Source of the DNA: CAWUEZ02 sp963921355
GTDB lineage: Bacteria; Pseudomonadota; Alphaproteobacteria; Thalassobaculales; Thalassobaculaceae
Assembly (NCBI GenBank): GCA_963921355.3
Contig: OZ001190.1
Span: 3,472,001 to 3,536,000 of the forward strand
Length of the DNA: 64,000 nucleotides
Direction: 5' to 3'
Part shown: positions 34,994 to 46,312 of the stretch, one piece after another
Layout: the number at the start of each line of letters is the position of its first letter
Numbering within the stretch: position 1 is the stretch's first letter
The notes under the pieces: generated by a model
What the model was told of the DNA's origin: nothing
What the model saw: only the letters and a program-made list of their open reading frames with translations
The model's database searches: none
Position numbers and translations under genes: made by a program

Positions 34994-36406
34994 TCAGAAG
35001 TGGATGGCGCGGCCGTAGGCGTCAAGAACGGACTCGTGCATCATCTCGCTGAGGGTCGGATGCGGGAAGATGGTGTGCATCAGTTCCGCCTCCGTGGTCT
35101 CCAGGGTCATGGCCACCCCGTAGCCCTGGATCAGTTCGGTGACTTCCGCACCGATCATGTGCGCACCCAGAAGCTCGCCGGTCTTGGCGTCGAACACGGT
35201 CTTGACCATGCCCTCGGGCTCGCCGAGCGCGATCGCCTTGCCGTTGCCGATGAACGGGAAGCGGCCGACCTTCAATTCATGACCCCGTTCCTTGGCCTGC
35301 GCTTCGGTCAGGCCGACGCTGGCGATCTGCGGCCGACAATAGGTGCACCCCGGCACCAGGTCGGTCTTCAGCGGGTGCACGCCTTTGATCCCGGCAATCC
35401 GCTCGATGCAGAGAACGCCTTCATGGCTTGCCTTGTGGGCCAGCCAGGGCGGGCCGGTCAGGTCCCCGATCGCATAGACCCCGGGTTCACCGGTCTCCAT
35501 CCACTCATTGGTCACCACGTGGGTCTTCTCGACCTTGACCTTGGTGCCTTCGAGGCCGATGCCTTCGACATTACCGACGATCCCGACCGCCAGGATCACC
35601 CGGTCAACCTCCAGGGTCTCGGACTTGCCCTTGACCTCAATCACCGCTTTCGCGCCCTTGGCCGTCGCTTCGAGCTTGGCGACCTTGGCGGCGGTGTGGA
35701 CCTTCATGCCCTGCTTGGTGAACTGCTTGAGAGCGAAGGCGGAGATTTCAGCATCCTCGGCCGGCAGGATCCGGTCGACGACCTCGACCACCGTCACCTC
35801 GGCGCCCATGTCGTGATGGAAGCTGGCGAACTCCATCCCGATGGCGCCGGAGCCGATCACCAGCAGATTCTTGGGCATGGTCTCCGGAACCATGGCTTCC
35901 TTGTAGGTCACGATCGTCTTGCCGTTCGGCTCCATTCCCGGCAGCGTCCGCGCCCGGGCCCCGGTCGCCAGGATTACGTGCTTGGCGCTGTAGGTCCCGA
36001 CCGGTTTTCCGTCCTTCTCGACCGCCAACTGGCGGAGGCCGCCTGCGCTGCCGGCCAGTTTTCCGTGACCGTCGATGACAGTGACCTTGTTCTTCTTCAG
36101 CAGATGCGCGACGCCGACGGAAAGCTGCTTGGCCACCGAGCGAGAACGCTTAACCACTTTCTCAAGATCGAACGATATATCTTTGGCTTTAAGGCCATAT
36201 GCATCGAGATTGTGGAGGATGTGACCGACTTCCGAAGACCGCAGCAGGGCCTTGGTCGGAATGCAACCCCAGTTCAGGCAGATGCCGCCGAGATGCTCGC
36301 GCTCGACAACGGCTGCTTTCATACCGAGCTGGGCCGCACGGATGGCAGCCACATAGCCGCCGGGTCCGCCGCCGACCACGATGACGTCGAATTGGGTATC
36401 CGCCAT
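34994..36406 (-). CDS. lpdA: Dihydrolipoyl dehydrogenase (E3)
   Basis: A 470-residue flavoprotein. The FAD motif GGGPGGYVAAIRAAQLG is at the N-terminus, the redox disulfide is in GGICLNWGCIPTK, and the NAD motif is VIGSGAIGMEFA. The C-terminal catalytic pair is in HPTLSEMMHE. It reoxidises dihydrolipoamide of the pyruvate dehydrogenase complex. It follows pdhC in the same direction, and GGGAGAG precedes the ATG. Confidence 0.98.
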   Translation of the reverse strand: MADTQFDVIVVGGGPGGYVAAIRAAQLGMKAAVVEREHLGGICLNWGCIPTKALLRSSEVGHILHNLDAYGLKAKDISFDLEKVVKRSRSVAKQLSVGVAHLLKKNKVTVIDGHGKLAGSAGGLRQLAVEKDGKPVGTYSAKHVILATGARARTLPGMEPNGKTIVTYKEAMVPETMPKNLLVIGSGAIGMEFASFHHDMGAEVTVVEVVDRILPAEDAEISAFALKQFTKQGMKVHTAAKVAKLEATAKGAKAVIEVKGKSETLEVDRVILAVGIVGNVEGIGLEGTKVKVEKTHVVTNEWMETGEPGVYAIGDLTGPPWLAHKASHEGVLCIERIAGIKGVHPLKTDLVPGCTYCRPQIASVGLTEAQAKERGHELKVGRFPFIGNGKAIALGEPEGMVKTVFDAKTGELLGAHMIGAEVTELIQGYGVAMTLETTEAELMHTIFPHPTLSEMMHESVLDAYGRAIHF

Positions 36407-36432
36407 GGATCTCTCCCCTGGTCAGCGGTGCG

Positions 36433-37734
36433 TCAGAGCAACATGCTCAGCGGGTCTTCGACCAGCTTCTTGAAGGCGGCCAGGAACTCGGCGCCGACGG
36501 CGCCGTCGACCACCCGGTGATCGACCGACAACGTGCAGCTCATGACGGTCGCGACCGCCAGGGCACCATCCTTGACGACTGCCCGCTGCTCACCGGCACC
36601 GACCGCCAGGATGGCTCCCTGCGGCGGGTTGATCACAGCGGCGAAGTCCTTGATGCCGAACATGCCGAGGTTGGAAATCGAGAAGGTCCCGCCCTGGAAT
36701 TCCTCGGGGGCCAGCTTGCCTTCCCGGGCCCGGGTCGCGAGGTCCTTCATCTCGGCGGAGATCTGCTTCATTCCCTTGGATCCGGCGTCTCGGATCACCG
36801 GGGTGATCAGGCCGCCTTCGATCGCCACAGCGACCGAGATATCGACCTGCTTGTAGATCCGGATCGCGCTCTCGGTCCAAGAGGCATTGGCCGCCGGAAC
36901 CTGCTTGAGGGCGATAGCCGCCGCCCGGATAATCAGATCATTGACCGACAGCTTGTAGTCGTCGCCCTTGGCGTTGAGGTCCTTGCGGACCTGCAGCAGA
37001 TCGTCGATCTCGCAGTCGATGGTCAAATAGAAGTGCGGAGCGAACTGCTTCGACTCCGTCAGGCGCCGGGCGATCACCTTGCGCATGTTGGAGTTCGGAA
37101 GCTCGTCATAGGCCGGCAGGCCCGGAACATCCGCGGACGGGGTTGCGGCAGCGGCAGGCGCCGGGGCCGCAGCAGCAGGTGCGGGCGCCGCGGCGGCAGC
37201 CGGAGCACCACCGGCCAGTGCCTTCTCGATGTCGACCTTGACGATCCGACCGTTCGGACCGGACCCGGTCAACGTGCCGAGATCAAGCCCTGCCTGCTCC
37301 GCCATACGGCGCGCCAGCGGGCTCGCGAAGACCCGCCCACCCGACGGCGCCGGTGCCGCGGGAGCCGCGGCTGGCGCTGGGGCGGCAGCGGGCGCTGCGG
37401 CCGGCGCGGGAGCCGGAGCAGGCTCGGGGGCCGGTGCCGGAGCCGGTGCCGCCGCGGGAGCATCGCCGCTCGGCAGCGCGCTCGCGTCCTCACCCTCCTC
37501 CAGCAGATAGGCGATGACGGCGTTCACGGCGACGCCTTCGGTGCCTTCGGCGACGACGATCTTGCCGACCGTCCCTTCGTCGACCGCCTCGACCTCCATG
37601 GTCGCCTTATCGGTCTCGATTTCGGCGACCACGTCACCGGCGGAGATCGTATCGCCTTCCTTGACGTGCCATTTCGCAAGATTGCCCTCGGTCATGGTCG
37701 GTGACAGCGCCGGCATCAGAATAGGAACGGGCAT
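36433..37734 (-). CDS. pdhC: Pyruvate dehydrogenase E2, dihydrolipoamide acetyltransferase
   Basis: A 433-residue protein with one N-terminal lipoyl domain (modified Lys in ETDKATMEVEAV), a long Ala-Pro linker, a peripheral-subunit-binding domain (FASPLARRMAEQAGLDLG), a second short Ala-rich linker and the acetyltransferase core ending DHRVVDGAVGAEFLAAFK (catalytic His and Asp). It forms the core of the complex. It lies 14 bp after pdhB. Confidence 0.98.
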   Translation of the reverse strand: MPVPILMPALSPTMTEGNLAKWHVKEGDTISAGDVVAEIETDKATMEVEAVDEGTVGKIVVAEGTEGVAVNAVIAYLLEEGEDASALPSGDAPAAAPAPAPAPEPAPAPAPAAAPAAAPAPAAAPAAPAPSGGRVFASPLARRMAEQAGLDLGTLTGSGPNGRIVKVDIEKALAGGAPAAAAAPAPAAAAPAPAAAATPSADVPGLPAYDELPNSNMRKVIARRLTESKQFAPHFYLTIDCEIDDLLQVRKDLNAKGDDYKLSVNDLIIRAAAIALKQVPAANASWTESAIRIYKQVDISVAVAIEGGLITPVIRDAGSKGMKQISAEMKDLATRAREGKLAPEEFQGGTFSISNLGMFGIKDFAAVINPPQGAILAVGAGEQRAVVKDGALAVATVMSCTLSVDHRVVDGAVGAEFLAAFKKLVEDPLSMLL

Positions 37735-37748
37735 CGCTCGGGTCCCCC

Positions 37749-39140
<1,392 letters not shown>

Positions 39141-39202
39141 ACGGGAATCCCCCTCTCGGCACCGGCGCCCGCGCGCCGGGTCGGGTTATCGTTGAGCGGC
39201 TA

Positions 39203-40276
39203 TCAGGAAGCCTCGACCAGCACGTCCGTCCACAGCTCGGACGGATCCGGCTCGGGGCTCTGCTGGGCGAAATCAGCGGCGTCGGTGATCAGATCCTTGA
39301 CCTCACGATCCACCTTCTTCAGCTGCTCTTCGTCGCCGCCCTGTTTCAGGATCAGCTGACGCAGCGTGTCGATCGGATCGTGCTCCTGGCGCATCTTGTT
39401 GACCTCTTCCTTGCTCCGATACTTGGCTGGATCGGACATGGAGTGGCCGCGATAACGGTAGGTCTTCATCTCCAGGATATACGGGCCCTTGCCGGCGCGG
39501 CAGTGCTTGACCGCACGTTCGCCCGCCGCCTTCACGGCGATCACGTCCATGCCGTCGACTTCCTCGCCGGGAATCCCGTAGGCGTGGCCGCGTTCGGCTA
39601 GCGACGGGCCGGCGGCCGCACGCTGGACCGATGTGCCCATGCCGTACTTGTTGTTCTCAATGATGTAGATCACCGGGAGCTGCCAAAGCGCTCCCATGTT
39701 GAAGCTCTCGTAAACCTGGCCCTGGTTGACGGCACCGTCACCCAGATAGGTCAGGCTGACCCGGTCGGTCTTGCGATACTTGTGGTTGAAGGCGAGCCCG
39801 GTTCCGATCGGAACCTGGGCGCCGACGATGCCGTGGCCGCCGAAGAAGTTCTTCTCGCGGCTGAACATGTGCATCGAGCCGCCCTTGCCCTTCGAATAGC
39901 CGCCGATGCGGCCGGTCAGCTCGGCCATCACCCCGCGCGCTTCCATCCCGCAGGCCAGCATGTGGCCGTGGTCCCGATAGGAGGTGACGACGGTATCACC
40001 CTCTCCGATCGCCGCCTGCATTCCGACGACCACCGCTTCCTGTCCGATATACAGGTGGCAGAAGCCGCCGATCAGGCCCATGCCATAGAGCTGGCCGGCC
40101 TTCTCCTCGAAGCGCCGGATGGTCAGCATGTCCTGGTAATAACCGATCAGCGTCTCGACGCCCGGTCCGGTCGACTTCGCGGCCTTGGACGCGCGGCTCG
40201 TCTTCGTGGCGCGGGCTGGACGTTTACTGGCGGCGGATTTCGACGTCGCCGTCCTGGTCGAGGCTGCGCGGGCCAT
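39203..40276 (-). CDS. pdhA: Pyruvate dehydrogenase E1 alpha
   Basis: A 357-residue thiamine diphosphate enzyme starting at ATG 40276 after AGGGGGGAA. Motifs: MLTIRRFEEKAGQLYGMGLI, SYRDHGHMLACG, GGSMHMFS, GHGIVGAQ, and the ThDP motif LGDGAVNQGQVYESFN. The first 40 residues are unusual: a strongly basic Lys/Arg/Ala/Ser/Thr stretch before the conserved domain. It is the first gene of the pdhA-pdhB-pdhC-lpdA-lipA series. A CTTAAC-N9-GTTAAG operator-like repeat lies 127-147 bp upstream. Confidence 0.98.
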   Translation of the reverse strand: MARAASTRTATSKSAASKRPARATKTSRASKAAKSTGPGVETLIGYYQDMLTIRRFEEKAGQLYGMGLIGGFCHLYIGQEAVVVGMQAAIGEGDTVVTSYRDHGHMLACGMEARGVMAELTGRIGGYSKGKGGSMHMFSREKNFFGGHGIVGAQVPIGTGLAFNHKYRKTDRVSLTYLGDGAVNQGQVYESFNMGALWQLPVIYIIENNKYGMGTSVQRAAAGPSLAERGHAYGIPGEEVDGMDVIAVKAAGERAVKHCRAGKGPYILEMKTYRYRGHSMSDPAKYRSKEEVNKMRQEHDPIDTLRQLILKQGGDEEQLKKVDREVKDLITDAADFAQQSPEPDPSELWTDVLVEAS

Positions 40277-40402
40277 GGCTTCCCCCCTGTGTGTCATGCG
40301 GCACGAATTGACCGTGCGCCCTGCGAGGCAGCGTCAGACTTAAGGGAAAAGACAGATTATTTCAAGGCCGCTAACTGTCTGTGTTGTAACGCAAAAACGC
40401 AA

Positions 40403-40423
40403 CTTAACTGAAAATCGGTTAAG
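40403..40423. promoter_or_regulatory. Operator-like inverted repeat upstream of pdhA
   Basis: CTTAAC-N9-GTTAAG, a perfect 6-bp inverted repeat, lies in the AT-rich 160-bp gap between ftsB and pdhA. Directly beside it (40390-40402) is a short direct repeat, ACGCAA-A-ACGCAA. The two together look like a regulator-binding region for the pdh operon. No matching regulator gene is adjacent. Confidence 0.4.
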
Positions 40424-40436
40424 GTGATGAAAACGC

Positions 40437-40790
40437 TTAGCGAACCGCCGCCTGAAGCACCAACCCCTCGGTCGGCACGACCCCATCCCCAATCAGGACC
40501 GAATCCTGCAGGACGTATCCGAGCACCAACCGTGCCCGCTCCTCGAGCAGGTCGCGGTCCAGGGTTTCAGGGTGCAGACGGGCGACCCGCCGCTCGATTT
40601 CACGCCGCGTCTCGACCACACCATCGCGCACATCGGTGGCCCGGGTGATTTCCTGATCAAGACGCTGAAGAGCGCGAATGCCCCGATCACCTTCGAAGGC
40701 ATGGAACGCGAAATACGCGACCAGCAGCGATCCGAGCAACGGGCCGACGACCAATGGGACGCGGCGTTTCAGTTCGGCAACGAGTGCCAT
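40437..40790 (-). CDS. ftsB: Septum formation initiator FtsB/DivIC-type protein
   Basis: A 117-residue protein starting at ATG 40790 after GGAGAG. It has one N-terminal membrane helix (VVGPLLGSLLVAYFAFHAF) and then a coiled coil (LQRLDQEITRATDVRDG, ETRREIERRVARLHP), ending with LLEERARLVLGYVLQD, the FtsB/DivIC signature region. It links FtsQ and FtsL in the divisome. It lies between eno and pdhA, the common alphaproteobacterial order. The region upstream has six GANTC sites in 119 bp. Confidence 0.92.
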   Translation of the reverse strand: MALVAELKRRVPLVVGPLLGSLLVAYFAFHAFEGDRGIRALQRLDQEITRATDVRDGVVETRREIERRVARLHPETLDRDLLEERARLVLGYVLQDSVLIGDGVVPTEGLVLQAAVR

Positions 40791-40805
40791 CTCGCTCTCC
40801 GCAAC

Positions 40806-40928
40806 GATTCGACGGGATTGAATCACGTCCGATTCGCCCGGTCACCGTGAACAGAACGAGAATCTGAAACCGATTTTCTTCAATAGAGTCAGCCTGTTGC
40901 AGAAATGACTCACGAATTGCGGCGAATC
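40806..40928. promoter_or_regulatory. Cluster of seven GANTC sites upstream of ftsB
   Basis: GANTC occurs at 40806, 40820, 40831, 40860, 40886, 40907 and 40924 (start positions), six of them starting within the intergenic gap before ftsB. About 0.4 would be expected by chance. This matches the CcrM/GcrA control known for division genes in alphaproteobacteria. No other gap in the window has such a density. Confidence 0.6.
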
Positions 40929-41452
40929 CTGAGTGCACGGTCGCGCCACGCATTCATGACCGCGACGACGGTGGTGGCGTCGTCACTCCCATCCTCCAGG
41001 ACCAGGCCGACCGGCAGCATCTGGTTGCGCCCGGTGAGAAACCGGGTCAGCCACCGCTCGAACCCCGAGGTCTGATCAGCGTTGAAAACGACGTAAGCCA
41101 GGCGGGCGCTGCGCCCGGCACTCTGACCGGCAATCGCGAACTCCGACACGTCTCGCCATTGATAGCGCCGAGTGGTCCAGAGACGCGCGATGGTGAAACC
41201 CTCGCGATCCAGGATGACCTTGAGCCGCTGTCCGATCTGGACGCGGGCCAGGAACGCGACCCCGCACAAGCCGGCCAGTCCGGAAAGGGTCCAACCGACC
41301 GTCGGCTGGGGCGGATCTGCCTGCACCAGTGAGAAGCCGCCGAGCACGCAGCCGACGCAGACCAGCGGAAACACCGCCTGCCGCCATGCCGGGACGATCA
41401 GCTCCGCCCGATCTCCCAGCCGTTTGGGGTCCAAAGCCGCGTTCTGCGTCAC
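40910..41452 (-). CDS. Hypothetical membrane protein with PH-like domain
   Basis: A 180-residue protein starting four bases inside the end of eno. Two hydrophobic segments lie near residues 26-44 (AVFPLVCVGCVLGGFSLVQ) and 52-70, followed by a soluble part that alternates strands (RLKVILDREGFTIARLW, YQWRDVSEFAIAG) like a bacterial PH/YcxB-type domain. The C-terminal helix is AVMNAWRDRALRIRRN. No specific function is known to me. The start overlap with eno suggests co-expression with eno and possibly ftsB. Confidence 0.75.
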   Translation of the reverse strand: MTQNAALDPKRLGDRAELIVPAWRQAVFPLVCVGCVLGGFSLVQADPPQPTVGWTLSGLAGLCGVAFLARVQIGQRLKVILDREGFTIARLWTTRRYQWRDVSEFAIAGQSAGRSARLAYVVFNADQTSGFERWLTRFLTGRNQMLPVGLVLEDGSDDATTVVAVMNAWRDRALRIRRNS

Positions 41453-42726
41453 GCCGGCAGGTCGGAACGACCGGCGTAGACCGCCGCCGGACCAAGGGCC
41501 TCCTCGATCCTGAGCAGCTGGTTGTACTTCGCAATGCGATCGGAACGCGACAGGGATCCGGTCTTGATCTGGCCGGCATTCGTGGCGACGGCGATATCGG
41601 CGATCGTCGTGTCCTCGGTTTCGCCGGAACGATGGGAGATTACCGTGCCAAACCGCGCGCCCTTGGCCGTGTAGACGGTCTCGAGCGCTTCGCTGAGCGT
41701 GCCGATCTGGTTGACCTTGACCAGGATCGCATTGCCGGCATCCTCGGCGATCCCACGGGCCAGGCGGGTCGGGTTGGTGACGAACAGATCGTCTCCGACA
41801 ATCTGCACCCGGTTGCCGATCTCGGCGGTAAGCGACTTGAAGCCGTCCCAGTCGTCCTCGGCCAGCGGATCTTCCATCGACACGATCGGATACCGGTTCG
41901 CCAGATCGGCGTAGAGACGGACCATGCCGTCGGTGTCCAGGGTCTTACCCTCGCCCTTGAGATGGTACGATCCATCCGAAAAGAACTCGGTCGACGCTGG
42001 GTCGAGGGCGATCTGCACATCGTCACCCGGTTTGTAGCCGGCCGCCTCGATCGCCTTCATGATGGCGCCCAGCGCTTCGTCGGCGGTGCTGAGGTCCGGC
42101 GCGAACCCGCCCTCGTCTCCGACATTCGTGTTATGGCCGTCCGCCACCAGCCGCTTCTTCAGGGCCTGGAAAACCTCGGCGCCGCACCGCAAGGCTTCCG
42201 CGAAGCTGGGTGCCGACATCGGCATGATCATGAATTCCTGGAAATCGATCGGATTGTCGGCGTGGGCACCGCCGTTGATGATGTTCATCATCGGTGTCGG
42301 CAAGACATGGGCATAGGCCCCGCCGAGATAGCGCCAGAGCGGCACCTCCATTTCCGAAGCCTGGGCCTTGGCCACCGCCAGCGACACGCCGAGAAGCGCG
42401 TTCGCGCCCAGGCGGGACTTGTTCTCGCTGCCGTCCAGGTCGATCAGCGCGCGATCGATCAGGAGCTGCTCCTCGGCTTCGCGGCCCGACAGCGTGTCGA
42501 AAATCTCGCCGTTGACCGCCTCGACCGCCCCGAGGACTCCCTTGCCGCCGTAGCGGGCGCCGTCGCCATCACGCCTTTCAACCGCTTCGTAGGCACCGGT
42601 CGAGGCGCCAGAGGGAACGGCCGCCCGTCCGATGGCGCCGCTCTCGAGAGTGATGTCGACCTCAACCGTCGGGTTGCCGCGGCTGTCGAGGACCTCGCGG
42701 CCGGTGATGTCGATGATCGCACTCAT
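41449..42726 (-). CDS. eno: Enolase
   Basis: A 425-residue glycolytic enzyme converting 2-phosphoglycerate to phosphoenolpyruvate. ATG 42726 gives the family N-terminus (SAIIDITGREVLDSRGNPTV); an upstream extension is spurious. Conserved sites: ASTGAYEAVERRDGD, NVGDEGGFAPDL, SMEDPLAEDDW, VGDDLFVTNP, KVNQIGTLSEA and SHRSGETED. A GC-rich hairpin lies just upstream. It overlaps the downstream hypothetical gene by four bases. Confidence 0.98.
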   Translation of the reverse strand: MSAIIDITGREVLDSRGNPTVEVDITLESGAIGRAAVPSGASTGAYEAVERRDGDGARYGGKGVLGAVEAVNGEIFDTLSGREAEEQLLIDRALIDLDGSENKSRLGANALLGVSLAVAKAQASEMEVPLWRYLGGAYAHVLPTPMMNIINGGAHADNPIDFQEFMIMPMSAPSFAEALRCGAEVFQALKKRLVADGHNTNVGDEGGFAPDLSTADEALGAIMKAIEAAGYKPGDDVQIALDPASTEFFSDGSYHLKGEGKTLDTDGMVRLYADLANRYPIVSMEDPLAEDDWDGFKSLTAEIGNRVQIVGDDLFVTNPTRLARGIAEDAGNAILVKVNQIGTLSEALETVYTAKGARFGTVISHRSGETEDTTIADIAVATNAGQIKTGSLSRSDRIAKYNQLLRIEEALGPAAVYAGRSDLPA

Positions 42727-42742
42727 AATGACCTCGGAGAGT

Positions 42743-42793
42743 GAATGGACGGGATCGGGCGGGCCCTGAATACCGCCCGTCCGCCCGCCATTC
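42743..42793 (-). other. GC-rich hairpin in the eno leader
   Basis: Arms GAATGG...CGGGCGG and CCGCCCG...CCATTC pair across an internal mismatch to form a roughly 20-bp interrupted stem. It ends 17 bp before the eno ATG, just beyond the ribosome site. It could act on translation or mRNA stability; no T-run, so not a terminator. The rest of the 285-bp gap (42727-43011) holds no gene I can see. Confidence 0.4.
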
Positions 42794-43011
42794 AATGGGC
42801 TTGGCCGGGTTCGGGCGTGTTTGGGGAGCGTTGCACGGGCAGATCGCGCGCCCGGGCTCGGATGCCGCAGTTGCGTCGGTTCTCGGATCAACCACCTGTG
42901 ACCCCGGCGAAGGACGGAATTCGCCACGGGAGGTTTGAATTCCGCCGCGTTTAAGCTTAAATTCTGTTAAGCATTGAATTCTCGGAATGCCTACGACCTG
43001 GGGAGTCGGAC

Positions 43012-43488
43012 ATGGCGATCGCCGGAGTGGAGAACCAAGGTTCAGCGACCTCGCTGTCGGAGCTTCGCGCCCTGCAGCAGGAACGCCAGCAGCAGACCGA
43101 AGAGGTTGAGCAGCGGCAAGAGACCATTGCCACAGGCCAGACCGGCGCGGCACCTGAGACCGAAGAGACGGACGGCGCTGAAGGCGGCGAGAACCCGTTT
43201 GGCGCCGGCGCCTCTCAGGCCGGCGCTGCTCAGACCGGTGCCTCGCAGACCGGCGGTGCGGTTCTCGGCGGCGGACTGGACGATCAATCGCTCGGGGCGC
43301 TGATCCAGGCGACGCAGCAGCAGAACGATCAGGCCAATGTCGACGCCGTGGTGACCGAGGCTGAGGAGAACGCGAACGAGGACGAGCTTCAGCAGCAGTT
43401 GACGGCCGGCAACGCCACGAACTCGCTGGCTCCGGGCTTCAACAACGGTGGGGCCAACAATCCTCAGGGCGTTTCCGTCGTCGTCTGA
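43012..43488 (+). CDS. Hypothetical low-complexity Gln/Ala/Gly-rich protein
   Basis: A 158-residue acidic protein with no recognised domain. Residues 17-40 form a Gln/Glu-rich predicted helix (LSELRALQQERQQQTEEVEQ), followed by a Gly/Ala/Thr-rich stretch with repeated QAGAAQTGASQTGG elements, and another Gln/Asn/Glu-rich segment. No signal peptide or membrane helix. GAGTC directly precedes the ATG, and a strong stem-loop follows 35 bp after the stop, supporting a real transcription unit. It is divergent from eno. Function unknown. Confidence 0.65.
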   Translation: MAIAGVENQGSATSLSELRALQQERQQQTEEVEQRQETIATGQTGAAPETEETDGAEGGENPFGAGASQAGAAQTGASQTGGAVLGGGLDDQSLGALIQATQQQNDQANVDAVVTEAEENANEDELQQQLTAGNATNSLAPGFNNGGANNPQGVSVVV

Positions 43489-43522
43489 CGTCGCGAGACA
43501 TACCGCGGTTCAGCGGAACAGA

Positions 43523-43546
43523 AACGGCGGCCTCAGGGCCGCCGTT
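43523..43546 (+). terminator. Stem-loop terminator after the Gln-rich gene
   Basis: A perfect 10-bp stem AACGGCGGCC/GGCCGCCGTT with a four-base loop 35 bp after the stop codon. Only a weak T content follows (TCTC), so termination efficiency is uncertain. Confidence 0.6.
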
Positions 43547-43574
43547 CTCATGTGTTGGGAACCGGTAGGCGGGG

Positions 43575-43706
43575 TCAACTCTGCGGCATCGCACCGGACC
43601 GCAGCCAGCCGATCATGAGCGGCACGCAGTCGGCTTTGCCGACCTCAAGACCCTGGCTCCACAGTGCAGCGTCGCCAGCAACGCGTTGGACATAGAGCTG
43701 CGGCAA
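43575..43706 (-). CDS. Possible 43-residue protein downstream of kdsA
   Basis: After the kdsA stop an open frame reads LPQLYVQRVAGDAALWSQGL and continues to a stop at 43575, with protein-like composition. The only in-frame start in the gap is TTG 43706, without a good ribosome site. It may be the end of an older gene or a chance frame. I do not recognise it. Confidence 0.25.
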   Translation of the reverse strand: MPQLYVQRVAGDAALWSQGLEVGKADCVPLMIGWLRSGAMPQS

Positions 43707-43749
43707 CGGCAGTCCCGGGCATGCCGGGTGCCGGCTCCGTCGCTCGGTC

Positions 43750-44595
43750 TCAGTCGAGGTTGACCGGCCTCGCCTTGGCGATGGAGTCGAAGGCCACAAA
43801 TGTGTCGAGCAGGTCGCCAACCTCGTTCAACGGCACCATGTTCGGCCCGTCCGACGGTGCGTTGTCCGGATCAGGGTGGCACTCCATGAAGACCGCCGCC
43901 ACGCCAACCGCGATCGCCGCCCGGGCGACAACCGGCACGAACTCCCGCTGGCCGCCGGAAGAACCACCCTTGCCTCCCGGTTGCTGCACAGAGTGGGTGG
44001 CGTCCATGACCACCGGATAGCCGGTGCGGGCCATCTCCGGCAGGCCGCGCATGTCGGAGATCAACGTGTTGTAGCCGAAGCTGGTCCCCCGATCCGTGAG
44101 CAGGATCCGGTCGTTGCCGGTGGCCGCCACCTTCGAGGCGACGTGCTGCATGTCCCAGGGGGCGAGGAACTGCCCCTTCTTGACGTTGACCGCCTGTCCG
44201 GTCTCGCCGGCCGCGACCACCAGGTCAGTCTGACGGCACAGGAAGGCGGGGATCTGCAGGACATCCACGAACTCCGCCGCCACCGCGCATTGCGGCGGTT
44301 CGTGGACGTCGGTCAGCACCGGGCAGCCGAACCGCTCGCGCACTTCCGCCAGGATCTCCAGACCGGCCGTCATGCCGACTCCCCGCCCGGTATTCAGGCT
44401 GGTGCGGTTGGCCTTGTCGAAAGACGACTTGTAGATCAGCGGGACGCCCTTTTCCGACGCGGTCGCAACCAGCACTTCGGCAACCTCGATCGCGTGCTCC
44501 CGGCTTTCGATCTGGCACGGACCGGCGATCAGGGTGAAGGGTCGGTCATTCGCGATCGCAATCGGCCCGACACGGACTGTTCGGGGAGAGTTCAT
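43750..44595 (-). CDS. kdsA: KDO-8-phosphate synthase
   Basis: A 281-residue enzyme condensing phosphoenolpyruvate and arabinose 5-phosphate for lipopolysaccharide core. Motifs: IAGPCQIESREHAIEVAEVL, YKSSFDKANRTS, RTSLNTGRGVGM, VLTDVHEP, DVLQIPAFLCRQTDL, MDATHSVQQPGGKGGSSGGQ. It is four bases after pyrG, a conserved arrangement. Confidence 0.98.
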   Translation of the reverse strand: MNSPRTVRVGPIAIANDRPFTLIAGPCQIESREHAIEVAEVLVATASEKGVPLIYKSSFDKANRTSLNTGRGVGMTAGLEILAEVRERFGCPVLTDVHEPPQCAVAAEFVDVLQIPAFLCRQTDLVVAAGETGQAVNVKKGQFLAPWDMQHVASKVAATGNDRILLTDRGTSFGYNTLISDMRGLPEMARTGYPVVMDATHSVQQPGGKGGSSGGQREFVPVVARAAIAVGVAAVFMECHPDPDNAPSDGPNMVPLNEVGDLLDTFVAFDSIAKARPVNLD

Positions 44596-44599
44596 GGCG

Positions 44600-46234
<1,635 letters not shown>

Positions 46235-46281
46235 GGGCGTCCCTTATACCTCATCGGGCGAGAACCAAGCATGTTTTGTGG

Positions 46282-46312
46282 CCGGTCGATCGTCACGGAT
46301 CGGCCGGTTTTT
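46282..46312 (+). terminator. Rightward-pointing terminator between pyrG and secG
   Basis: Reading rightward, CCGGTCGATC/GATCGGCCGG (10-bp stem with one wobble, six-base loop) is followed by five T. All nearby genes read leftward, so this terminator would end an antisense transcript. On the minus strand its arm also pairs with CCGGTT/AACCGG, making two mutually exclusive hairpins in the pyrG leader. See findings. Confidence 0.5.

Noticed and set aside
40403..40423. CtrA binding site upstream of pdhA
   Set aside because: The TTAA half-sites are 11 bases apart, not 7, so it does not fit the CtrA consensus; kept only as a generic inverted repeat.
42950..42980. CtrA site upstream of the Gln-rich gene (TTAA-N6-TTAA)
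   Set aside because: The spacing is six, not seven, and the flanking bases do not fit.
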